From Dehalobacter sp. DCM (GTDB lineage Bacteria > Bacillota > Desulfitobacteriia > Desulfitobacteriales > Syntrophobotulaceae), in the NCBI RefSeq assembly GCF_024972775.1, contig NZ_CP092282.1:992001-1056000 (forward strand): DNA of 64,000 nt, read 5' to 3'. Below are positions 52,503 to 61,161 of this stretch, in pieces. A program made the translations under genes and the position numbers. The notes below the pieces were generated by a model that did not search any database, was not told where the DNA came from, and saw nothing but the letters and a program-made list of their open reading frames with translations. Every line of letters begins with the position of its first letter. Position 1 is the first letter of the stretch.

Positions 52503-53768
52503 TTACGGTTCATCGTCGGTACAATGATTTTCATAGTACACAATTTTCCCTTCCCAAGTCTTTAATACAGCCCTATGTTCATCAAGGGACAACAGATACT
52601 GTGGAAGAAGCGGAGTTTTACCGCCGCCTTTTGGAGCATTTATGATATACGTCGGAACCGCAAGACCGGATGTAAACCCCCGGAGAGCTTCCATAACCGC
52701 AAGTCCTTGCTGAATGGAAGGGATAAAATGGCGGGTGCCTTTTACGTTTTTAGCATGGAAAATATAGTAGGGACGAACCCGGATCTTTAACAGCTCCTGG
52801 TTCAATTTTTTCATGACATGGGGGTCTGTATTGATTCCTTTTAAGAGCACGGCCTGATTGCCAAGAATAACACCGGCGGAAATCAGTTTGTCAGCCGCTA
52901 ACTTTGCCGCAGGAGTCACTTCCTTGGGATGGTTGAATTGTGTATTCAAATAAATAGGTGGATACTTGGCTAGAATCTTGATCAGATTATCGGTAATGCG
53001 CATGGGTAACGTTACCGGTACCCGGGTACCTATACGCTTAATTTCGACATGAGGGATGGCGTGTAGTTCCGAAAGGAGCCAATCCAGTACATCATCACTT
53101 AATAGGAGTGCGTCTCCCCCGGTTACCAGGACATCCCTGATCTCGGGATTCATACGAATATAATTGAGGGCTTCTACAAGTTCCTGGGTTGATTTATGTT
53201 CATCTGTTTCTCCAATATTTCGGCGGCGCTGGCAATGACGACAGTACATCCCGCACATATTGGTCACGTTAATAATCAATCGATCAGGATAACGTCGGGT
53301 AATGCAGGCGGCAGGTGAATTCAAAACTTCACCCATAGGATCTGTCTCGCCATACTTATCCTGCAGTTCGTCTATGCTTGGTAACCCTTGCATGGCAATA
53401 GGGTCACGCGGGTTGCTAAAATCCATTAGGCTTAAGTAATAGGGGGAAATTGCCCAACGGTAAACACGACCAACTTGGGTAATCTCCATAATTTTCTCTT
53501 TAGTCATTGGGAAAATAGCGCTTAGAATGCTGGCGTCAGTAATTCTATGGGCCATCTGCCAGCGCCAATCATTCCAATCTTCCAGAGAGGCATTAAAGAA
53601 ATGGCAAATTCTGTCTCTTTGAGAATGGTACAACTCCGATATATTAAATCCAGTAGGAATGATGGCAGCCTTTTTAAGATAGGGTTGGGCATGATGTCTT
53701 AGCTCAGCGGCTCGTTTCAAAGCAAATGAACGGGATTCATGATCATTTCGATATAAAGCAATCGCCAT
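52503..53768 (-). CDS. eam: Glutamate 2,3-aminomutase (lysine 2,3-aminomutase family)
   Basis: A 421-residue radical SAM/PLP enzyme. MCGMYCRHC supplies the CxxxCxxC ligands and GGGK (Lys384) the PLP-binding lysine. In lysine 2,3-aminomutase two aspartates (Asp293, Asp330) hold the substrate side-chain amine; here the positions are Lys340 (FHAKNV) and Asn377 (INAPKGGG), 37 residues apart, as in C. difficile glutamate 2,3-aminomutase (Lys332, Asn369). The predicted product is therefore beta-glutamate, a compatible solute, rather than beta-lysine. GGAGGGGAT lies before ATG 53768. It is a single-gene unit divergent from the GntR gene. Confidence 0.85.
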   Translation of the reverse strand: MAIALYRNDHESRSFALKRAAELRHHAQPYLKKAAIIPTGFNISELYHSQRDRICHFFNASLEDWNDWRWQMAHRITDASILSAIFPMTKEKIMEITQVGRVYRWAISPYYLSLMDFSNPRDPIAMQGLPSIDELQDKYGETDPMGEVLNSPAACITRRYPDRLIINVTNMCGMYCRHCQRRRNIGETDEHKSTQELVEALNYIRMNPEIRDVLVTGGDALLLSDDVLDWLLSELHAIPHVEIKRIGTRVPVTLPMRITDNLIKILAKYPPIYLNTQFNHPKEVTPAAKLAADKLISAGVILGNQAVLLKGINTDPHVMKKLNQELLKIRVRPYYIFHAKNVKGTRHFIPSIQQGLAVMEALRGFTSGLAVPTYIINAPKGGGKTPLLPQYLLSLDEHRAVLKTWEGKIVYYENHCTDDEP

Positions 53769-54119
53769 AATATCCCCTCCTCATCAATCAGGAATTCCAA
53801 CACCGTATAAAGAAAAAAGCAGATATAAGTAAAATATTTACTGCCAACCAATCATAACATTTAAAGTTGTCAGATGCAAGGGGGAAATAATTGCATAATT
53901 TGCGCATTTTAATAGAAATAGTGTGAATGATTACGAATAATCCGGCTAAAATCGTGTAAATCATCTTAGATGACAGTATTTAACCGGCAAATAGGTTATC
54001 TGTGTCAAAAGTAGGGTATAATGCCTAAAAAACCATTGTCATCCCTATTCCCCTGGGGTAGAATTGTAACAACAGGAAAAGTAAAGATTTATTACGTACG
54101 CGAAAGTAAGGGGTTTAAA

Positions 54120-54746
54120 TTGGAACAGGCAAGGTATCAGGAAATCGCCTATGAAATTGCACATGCTGTCGTTCTTGGGGAGTATCATGAGGGCGATAAG
54201 ATTCATGGAAGATCGACGTTAGCCGGAAGATTCAATGTTTCTCCTGAAACCATCCGCAGAGCCATAGCAATCCTGCAAAGCGAAGGTGTCGTTGAGGTCA
54301 AACAGGGCAGCGGTATCGTTGTGGTTTCACGTACGGAAGCTGAAAAATTTCTAAAATCCTTTGACCAAAAAAATGAGATCCAAGCATTTATGGATGAGTT
54401 AAAAAGTTTGATGGATAAACGAAAAGAAATTGATAAACAGATTGACACCCTTTTACAAAAGGTTTCTACGTATGCCGATCGATTTATTACGCGCTGGAAT
54501 GATGTTCAGGAAATAGAGATTCCGCAGGATTCAGCAGCGGTAGGTTCAACATTGACCGAGCTAAAGGTAAGAGAAAAGACTGGCGCAACGGTTGTCGGTG
54601 TCGTTCGTAACGGTGTCGAGAACTTTTCGCCCGGTGCGGACTTCCTTTTAGACGCAGGTGATATTTTACTTCTCGTTCTAAATTCAGAGGAAGGAAGAAA
54701 GAAAATCCAGACCTTACTTAAAAAGGGCGTGAAGAAACGATTATGA
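54120..54746 (+). CDS. GntR-type regulator with C-terminal TrkA_C (RCK_C) domain
   Basis: About 208 residues from TTG 54120: winged helix (about 1-75; NVSPETIRRAIAILQSEGVV), a coiled-coil linker (about 85-120), and a TrkA_C domain (about 130-205; GATVVGVVRNG and LDAGDILLLV). RCK_C domains bind small nucleotides such as cyclic di-AMP, so control of ion or osmolyte transport is plausible. An in-frame ATG at 54021 lies inside a TATAAT (-10, 54017-54022), so it cannot be the start; TTG 54120 has AGGGG 6 bases upstream. The next gene overlaps by ATGA. Confidence 0.82.
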   Translation: MEQARYQEIAYEIAHAVVLGEYHEGDKIHGRSTLAGRFNVSPETIRRAIAILQSEGVVEVKQGSGIVVVSRTEAEKFLKSFDQKNEIQAFMDELKSLMDKRKEIDKQIDTLLQKVSTYADRFITRWNDVQEIEIPQDSAAVGSTLTELKVREKTGATVVGVVRNGVENFSPGADFLLDAGDILLLVLNSEEGRKKIQTLLKKGVKKRL

Positions 54747-56170
54747 CAGAAAACGTTTTGAAAACAAGTAAAGCCAAAGTAAAGATGATTACCATTTGGA
54801 ATAGGAATAAAGATACTGTACTCTTGCTGGTTTTTATTTTAGAAATAATACTCGGTATTTATCTGGAAAATGCTTACCTTCTTGCTGCCTTTATGATCTT
54901 GGATGCCTGTTATTACTACTGGGAAAAAAAGAGAATGGAGAAAAAAGCAGCACCCCAAAATACGATGCAGCGTGAAGCATTGAGCGTGAAAATAGCACAT
55001 GAGACACTGCCTTATATGCGCGGTGGGTTAAATGAACAAAACGCAGCAGAAATCGCAAGGATCATACAGGATATTTCACAGGTCGCGGCCGTCTCGATCA
55101 CTGACTGTGAAAAACAGCTGGCGTATCTTGGGGCCGGCTGTGAGATGCACCATCCTGGGGATAAAATCCTGACTGAAGCCACACGGGAAGTCATACGGAC
55201 GGCTAAGTATAAAATAGTAGAGACACAAGCCGGATTAAACTGCCCCATGTTCGGGAGTTGTGATTGCCCGTTAGCAGCAGCAATCATTGTCCCTTTGGTT
55301 TGCCGCGGCAATGTTGTCGGGACGTTTAAACTCTATGAGACAAAAGGTGGAGCAATATCGCCGGATATCGCTCGCTTAGCCATTGGAATGGGTCAGATCT
55401 TAAGCCTCCAGGTGGAAATCGCCGAGTTGGACCATCAGGCGAATTTGGCCATGGAAGCTCGTCTCGATGCCCTGCAGGCACAGATTAATCCGCATTTCTT
55501 TTTTAATGTGCTTAATACGATTATTGCCACCAGTCGGACGAATCCCAATCGTGCCCGGAGGCTGCTGATCCATCTGGCAGAATTCTTCCGGAAGGCATTA
55601 AAGTCCAGGGGTACTCAAATCTCGCTGTTGGAAGAAATGGAGTTCGTAAATAATTATTTTGTCTTGGAAAAAGCGCGTTTTGGGAAAAAACTGAAAATAA
55701 AGCATGAGATTCCGAGGGATCTTATGAACGCAGAAGTCCCCCGATTAAGCATCCAACCGTTAGTGGAAAATGCGGTGAAACATGGTATTACCCCCATGCT
55801 TACACCGAATGGTATCGTAACCATCAACGTAACAAAAATGGAAAAGGACGATGGAAACTCCGAACTGATGGTGAAAGTGATAGATAATGGTATGGGTATC
55901 GAAGAAGAACGATTAAAAGATGTTCTTCTACCCGGTGTCGGTTCCGGCAACGGCGTAGGACTTGCCAATGTTCATGCCCGGCTCAAGGGAATGTACGGCG
56001 AAGAATACGGTTTAACGTTTGAAAGTAAACTTGGAGAAGGTACGACCGTAACCATGCGGCTTCCCTATTCGGAAATCATCAAGCCGGATAGTCCTGTCAA
56101 CAGGTCCGATGACATCATGACGCTGACGGATAATAATATGGCATTAATGGATAATGATGCGAATGGATAG
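54743..56170 (+). CDS. LytS-like sensor histidine kinase
   Basis: A 475-residue kinase: two short hydrophobic segments (about 27-60), a GAF-like sensor with CPMFGSCDCPLA (three or four cysteines that could bind a cofactor), then the His_kinase core with INPHFFFN (phospho-His) and HATPase motifs ENAVKHG, DNGMGI and GVGLANV. LytS/YehU proteins usually have 5-6 membrane helices; here that module is reduced. It overlaps the GntR-TrkA_C gene by ATGA, and no LytTR response regulator is adjacent, so the output partner is unknown. Ends in TAG. Confidence 0.88.
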   Translation: MTENVLKTSKAKVKMITIWNRNKDTVLLLVFILEIILGIYLENAYLLAAFMILDACYYYWEKKRMEKKAAPQNTMQREALSVKIAHETLPYMRGGLNEQNAAEIARIIQDISQVAAVSITDCEKQLAYLGAGCEMHHPGDKILTEATREVIRTAKYKIVETQAGLNCPMFGSCDCPLAAAIIVPLVCRGNVVGTFKLYETKGGAISPDIARLAIGMGQILSLQVEIAELDHQANLAMEARLDALQAQINPHFFFNVLNTIIATSRTNPNRARRLLIHLAEFFRKALKSRGTQISLLEEMEFVNNYFVLEKARFGKKLKIKHEIPRDLMNAEVPRLSIQPLVENAVKHGITPMLTPNGIVTINVTKMEKDDGNSELMVKVIDNGMGIEEERLKDVLLPGVGSGNGVGLANVHARLKGMYGEEYGLTFESKLGEGTTVTMRLPYSEIIKPDSPVNRSDDIMTLTDNNMALMDNDANG

Positions 56171-56203
56171 AAAAGTTGCCTTCATTAGGAATAATGTTTA
56201 GAA

Positions 56204-56572
56204 ATGAGGATCAGCGTGTATCCTGGAATTGATATAATTGAAATTTCACGGTTTGAGCAAGCATACAGACGACACCCCAGATTAGCCGCTCGTCTATTTA
56301 CGGAAAAAGAACTGGCTCTGCTCGAGAATAAAAACATCGCTTCTTTAGCGGCTCGATTTGCCGGTAAAGAAGCGGTTTTAAAGGCTTTGGGGATTGGACT
56401 TAGCGGTGTTTCCTGGCATGATATTGAAATATTCCAGAACACAACAGGAGAACCCTATGTTGTACTTAGTGACAGAGCGTGTATCATAGCCCGAGCAAGA
56501 GGGGCCGGCATAGTGCGTCTCAGCCTTTCTCATACCAAGGAGATGGCAATTGCGTCGGCCATTTTGGTATAA
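56204..56572 (+). CDS. acpS: Holo-[acyl-carrier-protein] synthase
   Basis: A 122-residue phosphopantetheinyl transferase that activates acyl carrier protein for fatty-acid synthesis. GIDIIEISRF holds the Mg-binding Asp, and RFAGKEAVLKALG the second conserved block with Glu and Lys; LSLSHTKEMA closes the domain. Length is normal. GTG 56216 has a better Shine-Dalgarno (GAGGAT) than ATG 56204 and would remove 4 residues; family alignments do not decide. It precedes nnr and alr, a common Firmicutes order. Confidence 0.93.
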   Translation: MRISVYPGIDIIEISRFEQAYRRHPRLAARLFTEKELALLENKNIASLAARFAGKEAVLKALGIGLSGVSWHDIEIFQNTTGEPYVVLSDRACIIARARGAGIVRLSLSHTKEMAIASAILV

Positions 56573-56655
56573 ACGCTTTTTTCATTTGACGCAGTACGCT
56601 ATAATAATAAAAGTATATTCAATAAGAAATATAATTTTCCGAGGAGGGCTATAAG

Positions 56656-58227
56656 ATGCGTATTGTAAGTGCCGGACAAATGCGCAATATTGATTCCCAT
56701 GCCATTAATGACTTCGGCATCCCGGGATCAATTCTCATGGAAAATGCTGCTCTGGCTGTGGTTCGGGAAATAAAATCCCTTCTGGAAGTTGGCGGAAAAT
56801 GTCTGCGCGGACAAAAGGCCGTCATACTTGTCGGTAAAGGAAACAACGGCGGTGACGGTCTGGCTGTCGCCAGGCACCTCCGCATTTTAGGGATGGAAGT
56901 AACTGTTTTTCTCTTTGCTGTCCCCACCGAACTGCAAGGGGATGCCAGGTTAAACTATGATTTATATCAAAAAATGGGTGAAAAGATTATCCCGGTTGAT
57001 GATGAAAAACAGCTTCGTTTGTTCAAACTGGCACTGATGCAATCGAATGTGGCTGTTGACGCACTCTATGGCACCGGTTTTAAAGGGGCTATTCCTGAAT
57101 TTATCCAGGGTTTCATTGAAGATTTGAATAAAACAGATCTTCCTGTTGTTTGCATTGATATCCCCAGCGGGTTAGAAACGGATACCGGAAAAGTACATAA
57201 TATTGCGGTAAAAGGGGATGTCACTGTTACGTTTGGGCTGCCAAAGCTGGGGCATTTTCTGGGAGAAGGCCTGATTTATACAGGAAGGCTGGTGACGGAT
57301 CCGATTTCTATACCGGAAATTGTCATCAGCGAGGAAAAAATATTTGCCTACCTTTTAACGGATGAAGTTATCAAACCGCTCATCCCGATTCGGCATCCAT
57401 TAGGGCACAAAGGGACACATGGCAAGGGGATATTGATCGGCGGATCATTGGGGATGAGCGGCGCCGTCATGTTAGCCGGGCGTTCTGCTCTACGCTGCGG
57501 TATCGGACTGCTTCAGATCGTAACACCGGAAGCAATCGCGGAAACAGTTGATCTGGGTGTAATCGAAGCAACCGTTTGGCCGGCGCCGGACTATGAAATG
57601 CTCTCAGCCAATGCCTGGCTAAATATCAAAGAGCGGCTGACGGATGCAGATGCTTGTGCTGTTGGACCGGGACTTAAGCAAACGGAGTCATTTCTTGCAG
57701 TTATAAAAAATATACTTGTAGAGACAAATATTCCAGTCATACTCGATGCCGATGCGTTAAACCTGATGGCGAAGGAACCGGAACTCTTAAGTGCCAGGAA
57801 AGGTAAGGGCAATCTCATTTTAACGCCGCATCCGGGTGAAATGGCACGCTTATGCGGTATGACACCAGCGGAAGTACAGGACGACCGCCTTAAGATTGCG
57901 ATGGCTAAAGCTGTTGAGTGGGGAGCTATCATCGTTCTTAAGGGGGCGGGTACCATTGTGGCATCACCTGACGGGAGAGTATTCCTTAATATGACCGGGA
58001 ATACTGGCTTGGGTACAGGCGGTACCGGGGATGTCCTGACTGGCAGTATCCTATCCTGGACTGCCCAAGGCGTGCCGCCACTTGGTGCAGCGTGTATGGG
58101 AGTATACCTTCATGGTAAAGCAGCGGATTCCTTGAAAGAGCAATATGGGTTATCTGGCTATACCGCATCGGAAGTAACGGAGTATTTGCCCAAGGTTCGC
58201 AGAGAAATTGAAGAGCAAAAAAATTAA
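56656..58227 (+). CDS. nnr: Bifunctional NAD(P)H-hydrate epimerase/dehydratase
   Basis: A 523-residue fusion. The N-terminal YjeF_N epimerase (1 to about 215; GKGNNGGDGLAVARHL, DIPSGL) links to a C-terminal ADP-dependent NAD(P)HX dehydratase of the ribokinase-like fold (about 230-520; LTPHPGEMARL and NTGLGTGGTGDVL). It repairs hydrated NADH and NADPH. ATG 56656 follows GAGGAGGG. It stands between acpS and alr and is cotranscribed with at least alr (30 bp gap). Confidence 0.95.
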   Translation: MRIVSAGQMRNIDSHAINDFGIPGSILMENAALAVVREIKSLLEVGGKCLRGQKAVILVGKGNNGGDGLAVARHLRILGMEVTVFLFAVPTELQGDARLNYDLYQKMGEKIIPVDDEKQLRLFKLALMQSNVAVDALYGTGFKGAIPEFIQGFIEDLNKTDLPVVCIDIPSGLETDTGKVHNIAVKGDVTVTFGLPKLGHFLGEGLIYTGRLVTDPISIPEIVISEEKIFAYLLTDEVIKPLIPIRHPLGHKGTHGKGILIGGSLGMSGAVMLAGRSALRCGIGLLQIVTPEAIAETVDLGVIEATVWPAPDYEMLSANAWLNIKERLTDADACAVGPGLKQTESFLAVIKNILVETNIPVILDADALNLMAKEPELLSARKGKGNLILTPHPGEMARLCGMTPAEVQDDRLKIAMAKAVEWGAIIVLKGAGTIVASPDGRVFLNMTGNTGLGTGGTGDVLTGSILSWTAQGVPPLGAACMGVYLHGKAADSLKEQYGLSGYTASEVTEYLPKVRREIEEQKN

Positions 58228-58257
58228 TATATGGACAGAACACATGAGGAGAATAAA

Positions 58258-59379
58258 ATGGAATTTTTTCGTCCGGTTTGGGCAGAAATTGATTTAGGCG
58301 CATTGAAACGAAATTTCAGAAGGGTAAAAAGTTTCACCAAAAGTGATGTGATGCCCATTGTCAAGGCAGATGCCTACGGACACGGTGCCATAGCGGTAGT
58401 CCGCGCTTTAAGAGAAGAAGGGGTAACTCGTTTTGGCGTTGCGATATTAGATGAAGCACTGGAATTGCGGAAGGAATTTCCGGATATTGCCATCATGGTC
58501 ATCGGACCGACGCTCCCGGAGTATTCGGAGATCATGGTCAGAGATGATATTATCCCGGAGGTATTTCAACTGCGCCAGGCTGAGGCCCTATCGGCTGCGG
58601 CCGAGAAGTTGCATAAAACAGCCAGGCTGCATATCAAAGTGGATACAGGGATGGGCAGGATCGGGTTTCGGGATAATGCGTTTGAAGCGATTCAAAAGAT
58701 TGCCGGGCTTCCCGGTCTTTTTTTGGAAGGAATCTATACGCATCTCGCTACTGCTGATGGCACCGATCTGACCTATGTCTCCAAACAGCTAACGCTATTT
58801 AATACCCTTCGTGATCAGTTACGTGCTGCCGGAATTACTATTCCGATCCGCCATGCGGCTAATTCTGCAGCGATCATCCAAGTGCCTGAAAGTCATTTTG
58901 AACTTTGCCGTCCGGGGATTATTTTATATGGACTTTTGCCGATGACGCATACCGGCCAGGAAGCAGGATTTGAACCGGTACTTTCATTGAAGACGCGTAT
59001 ATCTCAATTGAAAACAATCCGCAAAGGGGAGAGTGTCGGATATGGCAGGACCTTTGTTGCGGAACGTCCGACGCAAGTGGCGACGCTCCCGATCGGCTAT
59101 GCTGACGGTTGGCGGCGGTCATTGTCCAATAACGGTGAGGTCCTGATCAAAGGGAAACGGGCGGCGATCATCGGCAGGATCTGTATGGACCAAACGATGG
59201 TGGATGTGACCGATATTCGCGGGGTAGACGAAGGGGACGAAGCGATCTTAATCGGCGATTGCGGGGAAGATCGAATTACAGCCGATGAAATTGCGGGCCG
59301 TTGCGGGACTATCAGTTATGAGATCACCTGCGGCTTGACCAAAAGAGTGCCGCGAGTGATAGTAGACAATGATATTTAG
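58258..59379 (+). CDS. alr: Alanine racemase
   Basis: A 373-residue PLP enzyme that makes D-alanine for peptidoglycan. The PLP lysine lies in PIVKADAYGHG, the catalytic Tyr of the second half in GYGRTF, and the RPGIILYG and GRICMDQTMVD blocks are typical. ATG 58258 with GAGGAG upstream is preferred over the in-frame ATG 58231, which has no Shine-Dalgarno. It is the last gene of the acpS-nnr-alr group, ends in TAG, and is followed by the cobalamin-riboswitch promoter 25 bp on; no terminator is evident between them. Confidence 0.95.
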   Translation: MEFFRPVWAEIDLGALKRNFRRVKSFTKSDVMPIVKADAYGHGAIAVVRALREEGVTRFGVAILDEALELRKEFPDIAIMVIGPTLPEYSEIMVRDDIIPEVFQLRQAEALSAAAEKLHKTARLHIKVDTGMGRIGFRDNAFEAIQKIAGLPGLFLEGIYTHLATADGTDLTYVSKQLTLFNTLRDQLRAAGITIPIRHAANSAAIIQVPESHFELCRPGIILYGLLPMTHTGQEAGFEPVLSLKTRISQLKTIRKGESVGYGRTFVAERPTQVATLPIGYADGWRRSLSNNGEVLIKGKRAAIIGRICMDQTMVDVTDIRGVDEGDEAILIGDCGEDRITADEIAGRCGTISYEITCGLTKRVPRVIVDNDI

Positions 59380-59404
59380 AGAATAATATTGTCGAAAATA
59401 ATAG

Positions 59405-59433
59405 TTGATTCCATTATAAAAGGGCGCTATAAT
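59405..59433 (+). promoter_or_regulatory. Promoter of the cobalamin-riboswitch/cbi operon
   Basis: TTGATT, a 17-base spacer and a perfect TATAAT (59428-59433). Transcription would begin near 59440, about 55 bases before the aptamer. Confidence 0.7.
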
Positions 59434-59494
59434 GAGTCTGGATTATATCCAAAAACGATTGAATCCAACTTAATGGATAATTGAATACGTGTAG

Positions 59495-59657
59495 AACAGG
59501 TGTTGAATGATGCAGGCAGCATCATTTAGTGAAAAGGAAAGTCGGGTTAAAGCCCGCGCGGTCACGCCGCTGTAATAGAGGAGTTCTTCAGGAATGCCAC
59601 TGGGAAACTGGGAAGGTCTGGAGAATGATGATACTGGAGCCAGAAGACCTGCCTGTT
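59495..59657 (+). ncRNA. Cobalamin riboswitch aptamer
   Basis: Class I cobalamin aptamer: closing helix AACAGG (59495-59500)/CCTGTT (59652-59657); AAAGGAAAGTCGGGTTAAAGCCCG followed by the GCGGTCACGCCGCTGT core; GCCACTGGGAAACTGGGAAGG; and the B12 box AGCCAGAAGACCTGCC at 59638-59653. It senses adenosylcobalamin and lowers expression of the downstream cbi genes when cobalamin is plentiful. Confidence 0.92.
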
Positions 59658-59687
59658 TGATCTCACCGTTATACTCTACGAGCGATA

Positions 59688-59764
59688 GAGAGGTGTGTGG
59701 TATTTCAAAAGGTATTTCCTTCGAATATAACCTCTCAACATAACGAGTTGAGAGATTTTTTTTC
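59688..59764 (+). terminator. Riboswitch expression platform: antiterminator and terminator
   Basis: The terminator stem CTCTCAAC/GTTGAGAG (59732-59754) is followed by eight T. GAGAGGT at 59688-59694 can instead pair with ACCTCTC (59730-59736), opening the terminator. This gives transcription attenuation as the control mechanism. Confidence 0.75.
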
Positions 59765-59765
59765 T

Positions 59766-60013
59766 GTTCACGGATGAACAACTGGGCCGAACAAAGATCA
59801 TTCATAATTCGCAGTACCTTGTTTATTGCAAACTATCGGCTTAGTCCATATGGAGAGTTGGCGCTTCACTTATGTCACGGATGACAAGAAGAAATCCGGA
59901 ATATCAATTTACGGCTTCCAATAAATCGGATATCTTCTGGAGATTTCGATATACTTCAAATAAAGTTAATTGAGCTTTACATAGAAATAAATTTAAACTA
60001 AGGAAATAAGTAC
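59766..60013 (+). other. Long post-riboswitch leader with ANGGAN hairpins and an AGTAC-ended element (E)
   Basis: Just after the terminator are GTTC-ACGGAT-GAAC (59766-59779) and, 94 bases on, TGTC-ACGGAT-GACA (59873-59886), both CsrA-type hexaloop hairpins. The stretch 59813-60013 starts AGTACCTTGTTTATTGC and ends AAATAAGTACTT, resembling the repeat family ends, but the arms pair poorly. No protein is encoded. The leader between terminator and cbiD is about 250 nt, unusually long, and could place cbiD under post-transcriptional control. Confidence 0.5.
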
Positions 60014-60015
60014 TT

Positions 60016-61161
60016 ATGGACCAGGCAGAACTTTATGTCCTCAAACAAAATAAAAAACTGCGCTGCGGCTTCACGACAGGATCCTGCGCGGCGGCAGCAG
60101 CCAAAGCCGGAACTGTGATGCTGCTGAGCGGCGAACTGTGTACGGAAATAGCCATTGCTACACCGAAAGGCATCGTCACCACGATGAAAGTACTGGAAAT
60201 ACAGCGGGATGATCATCAGGTGACCTGTGCCGTCAAAAAAAACAGCGGCGATGATCCGGATGTGACCGACGGGATCCTCATTTTCGCTACGGTTGCCAAA
60301 GCGCAAGAGCAGGCTATTCGCGTCGACGGCGGCACGGGAGTTGGCCGGGTCACAAAGCCCGGACTGGCCTGCCCAGTAGGAGAAGCAGCAATCAATCCGG
60401 TTCCCCGAAGTATGATCATCGCGGAAGCAGAGAAAGTCTGCAACGCGCTGGGCTATGAGGGTGGTCTCACTATTACGATTTCTGTTCCGGAAGGGGAAGC
60501 GGTTGCCAGGAAAACTTTCAATCCCCGTTTGGGTATCGTCGGCGGGATTTCGATTTTGGGGACTTCCGGCATGGTTGAACCCATGAGCGAGAAAGCGTTG
60601 ATCGATACGGTTCGGCTTGAGATGAACCAGCAAAAGGAAAAGGGCTGCCGCCATCTGTTGGTGTGCCCGGGAAACTACGGGGAAACATTTGCCCGCGGGA
60701 CATTAGGATTACAGAATACCTTGGTCCAGTGCAGTAACTATATTGGTGAAATGCTCGATTTTACCGTGGAATTGGGCTTTGACAGCCTGCTTTTGATCGG
60801 ACATGCCGGAAAACTGGTTAAGCTGGCTGCCGGTATCATGAATACCCATTCTCGCTATGCGGACTGCCGGATGGAGGTTATCGCCGTTCATGCAGCCCTT
60901 CACGGTGCTTCGCGGGAGATCGTTCAGGAGATCATGCGTTGTCTGACAGCACCGGAAGCGGTTGCCGTTTTGGACCGCTATGGCCTCCGCAACGATGTAT
61001 TCGCGTCGATTATGTTAAAAATCAATGACTATGTACATTACCGTCTGCAAAACAAAGTGAAAGCCGGTGTGATCTTGTACACTAACGAACAGGGCATCTT
61101 GGGCAAAACTCCGGAAGCAGATGAAATCATAAATAAGCTTAAAAGGATGGAAACAGCATGA
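60016..61161 (+). CDS. cbiD: Cobalt-precorrin-5B C1-methyltransferase CbiD
   Basis: A 381-residue enzyme of the anaerobic (early cobalt) cobalamin route, methylating C1 of the corrin ring. The N-terminal CGFTTGSCAAAAAKA signature and later GDDPDVTDG, GGTGVGRVTKPGL and ILGTSGMVEPMS stretches are diagnostic. ATG 60016 has AAGG about 12 bases upstream. It is the first gene of the riboswitch-controlled run and overlaps cbiL as ATGA. Confidence 0.95.
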   Translation: MDQAELYVLKQNKKLRCGFTTGSCAAAAAKAGTVMLLSGELCTEIAIATPKGIVTTMKVLEIQRDDHQVTCAVKKNSGDDPDVTDGILIFATVAKAQEQAIRVDGGTGVGRVTKPGLACPVGEAAINPVPRSMIIAEAEKVCNALGYEGGLTITISVPEGEAVARKTFNPRLGIVGGISILGTSGMVEPMSEKALIDTVRLEMNQQKEKGCRHLLVCPGNYGETFARGTLGLQNTLVQCSNYIGEMLDFTVELGFDSLLLIGHAGKLVKLAAGIMNTHSRYADCRMEVIAVHAALHGASREIVQEIMRCLTAPEAVAVLDRYGLRNDVFASIMLKINDYVHYRLQNKVKAGVILYTNEQGILGKTPEADEIINKLKRMETA

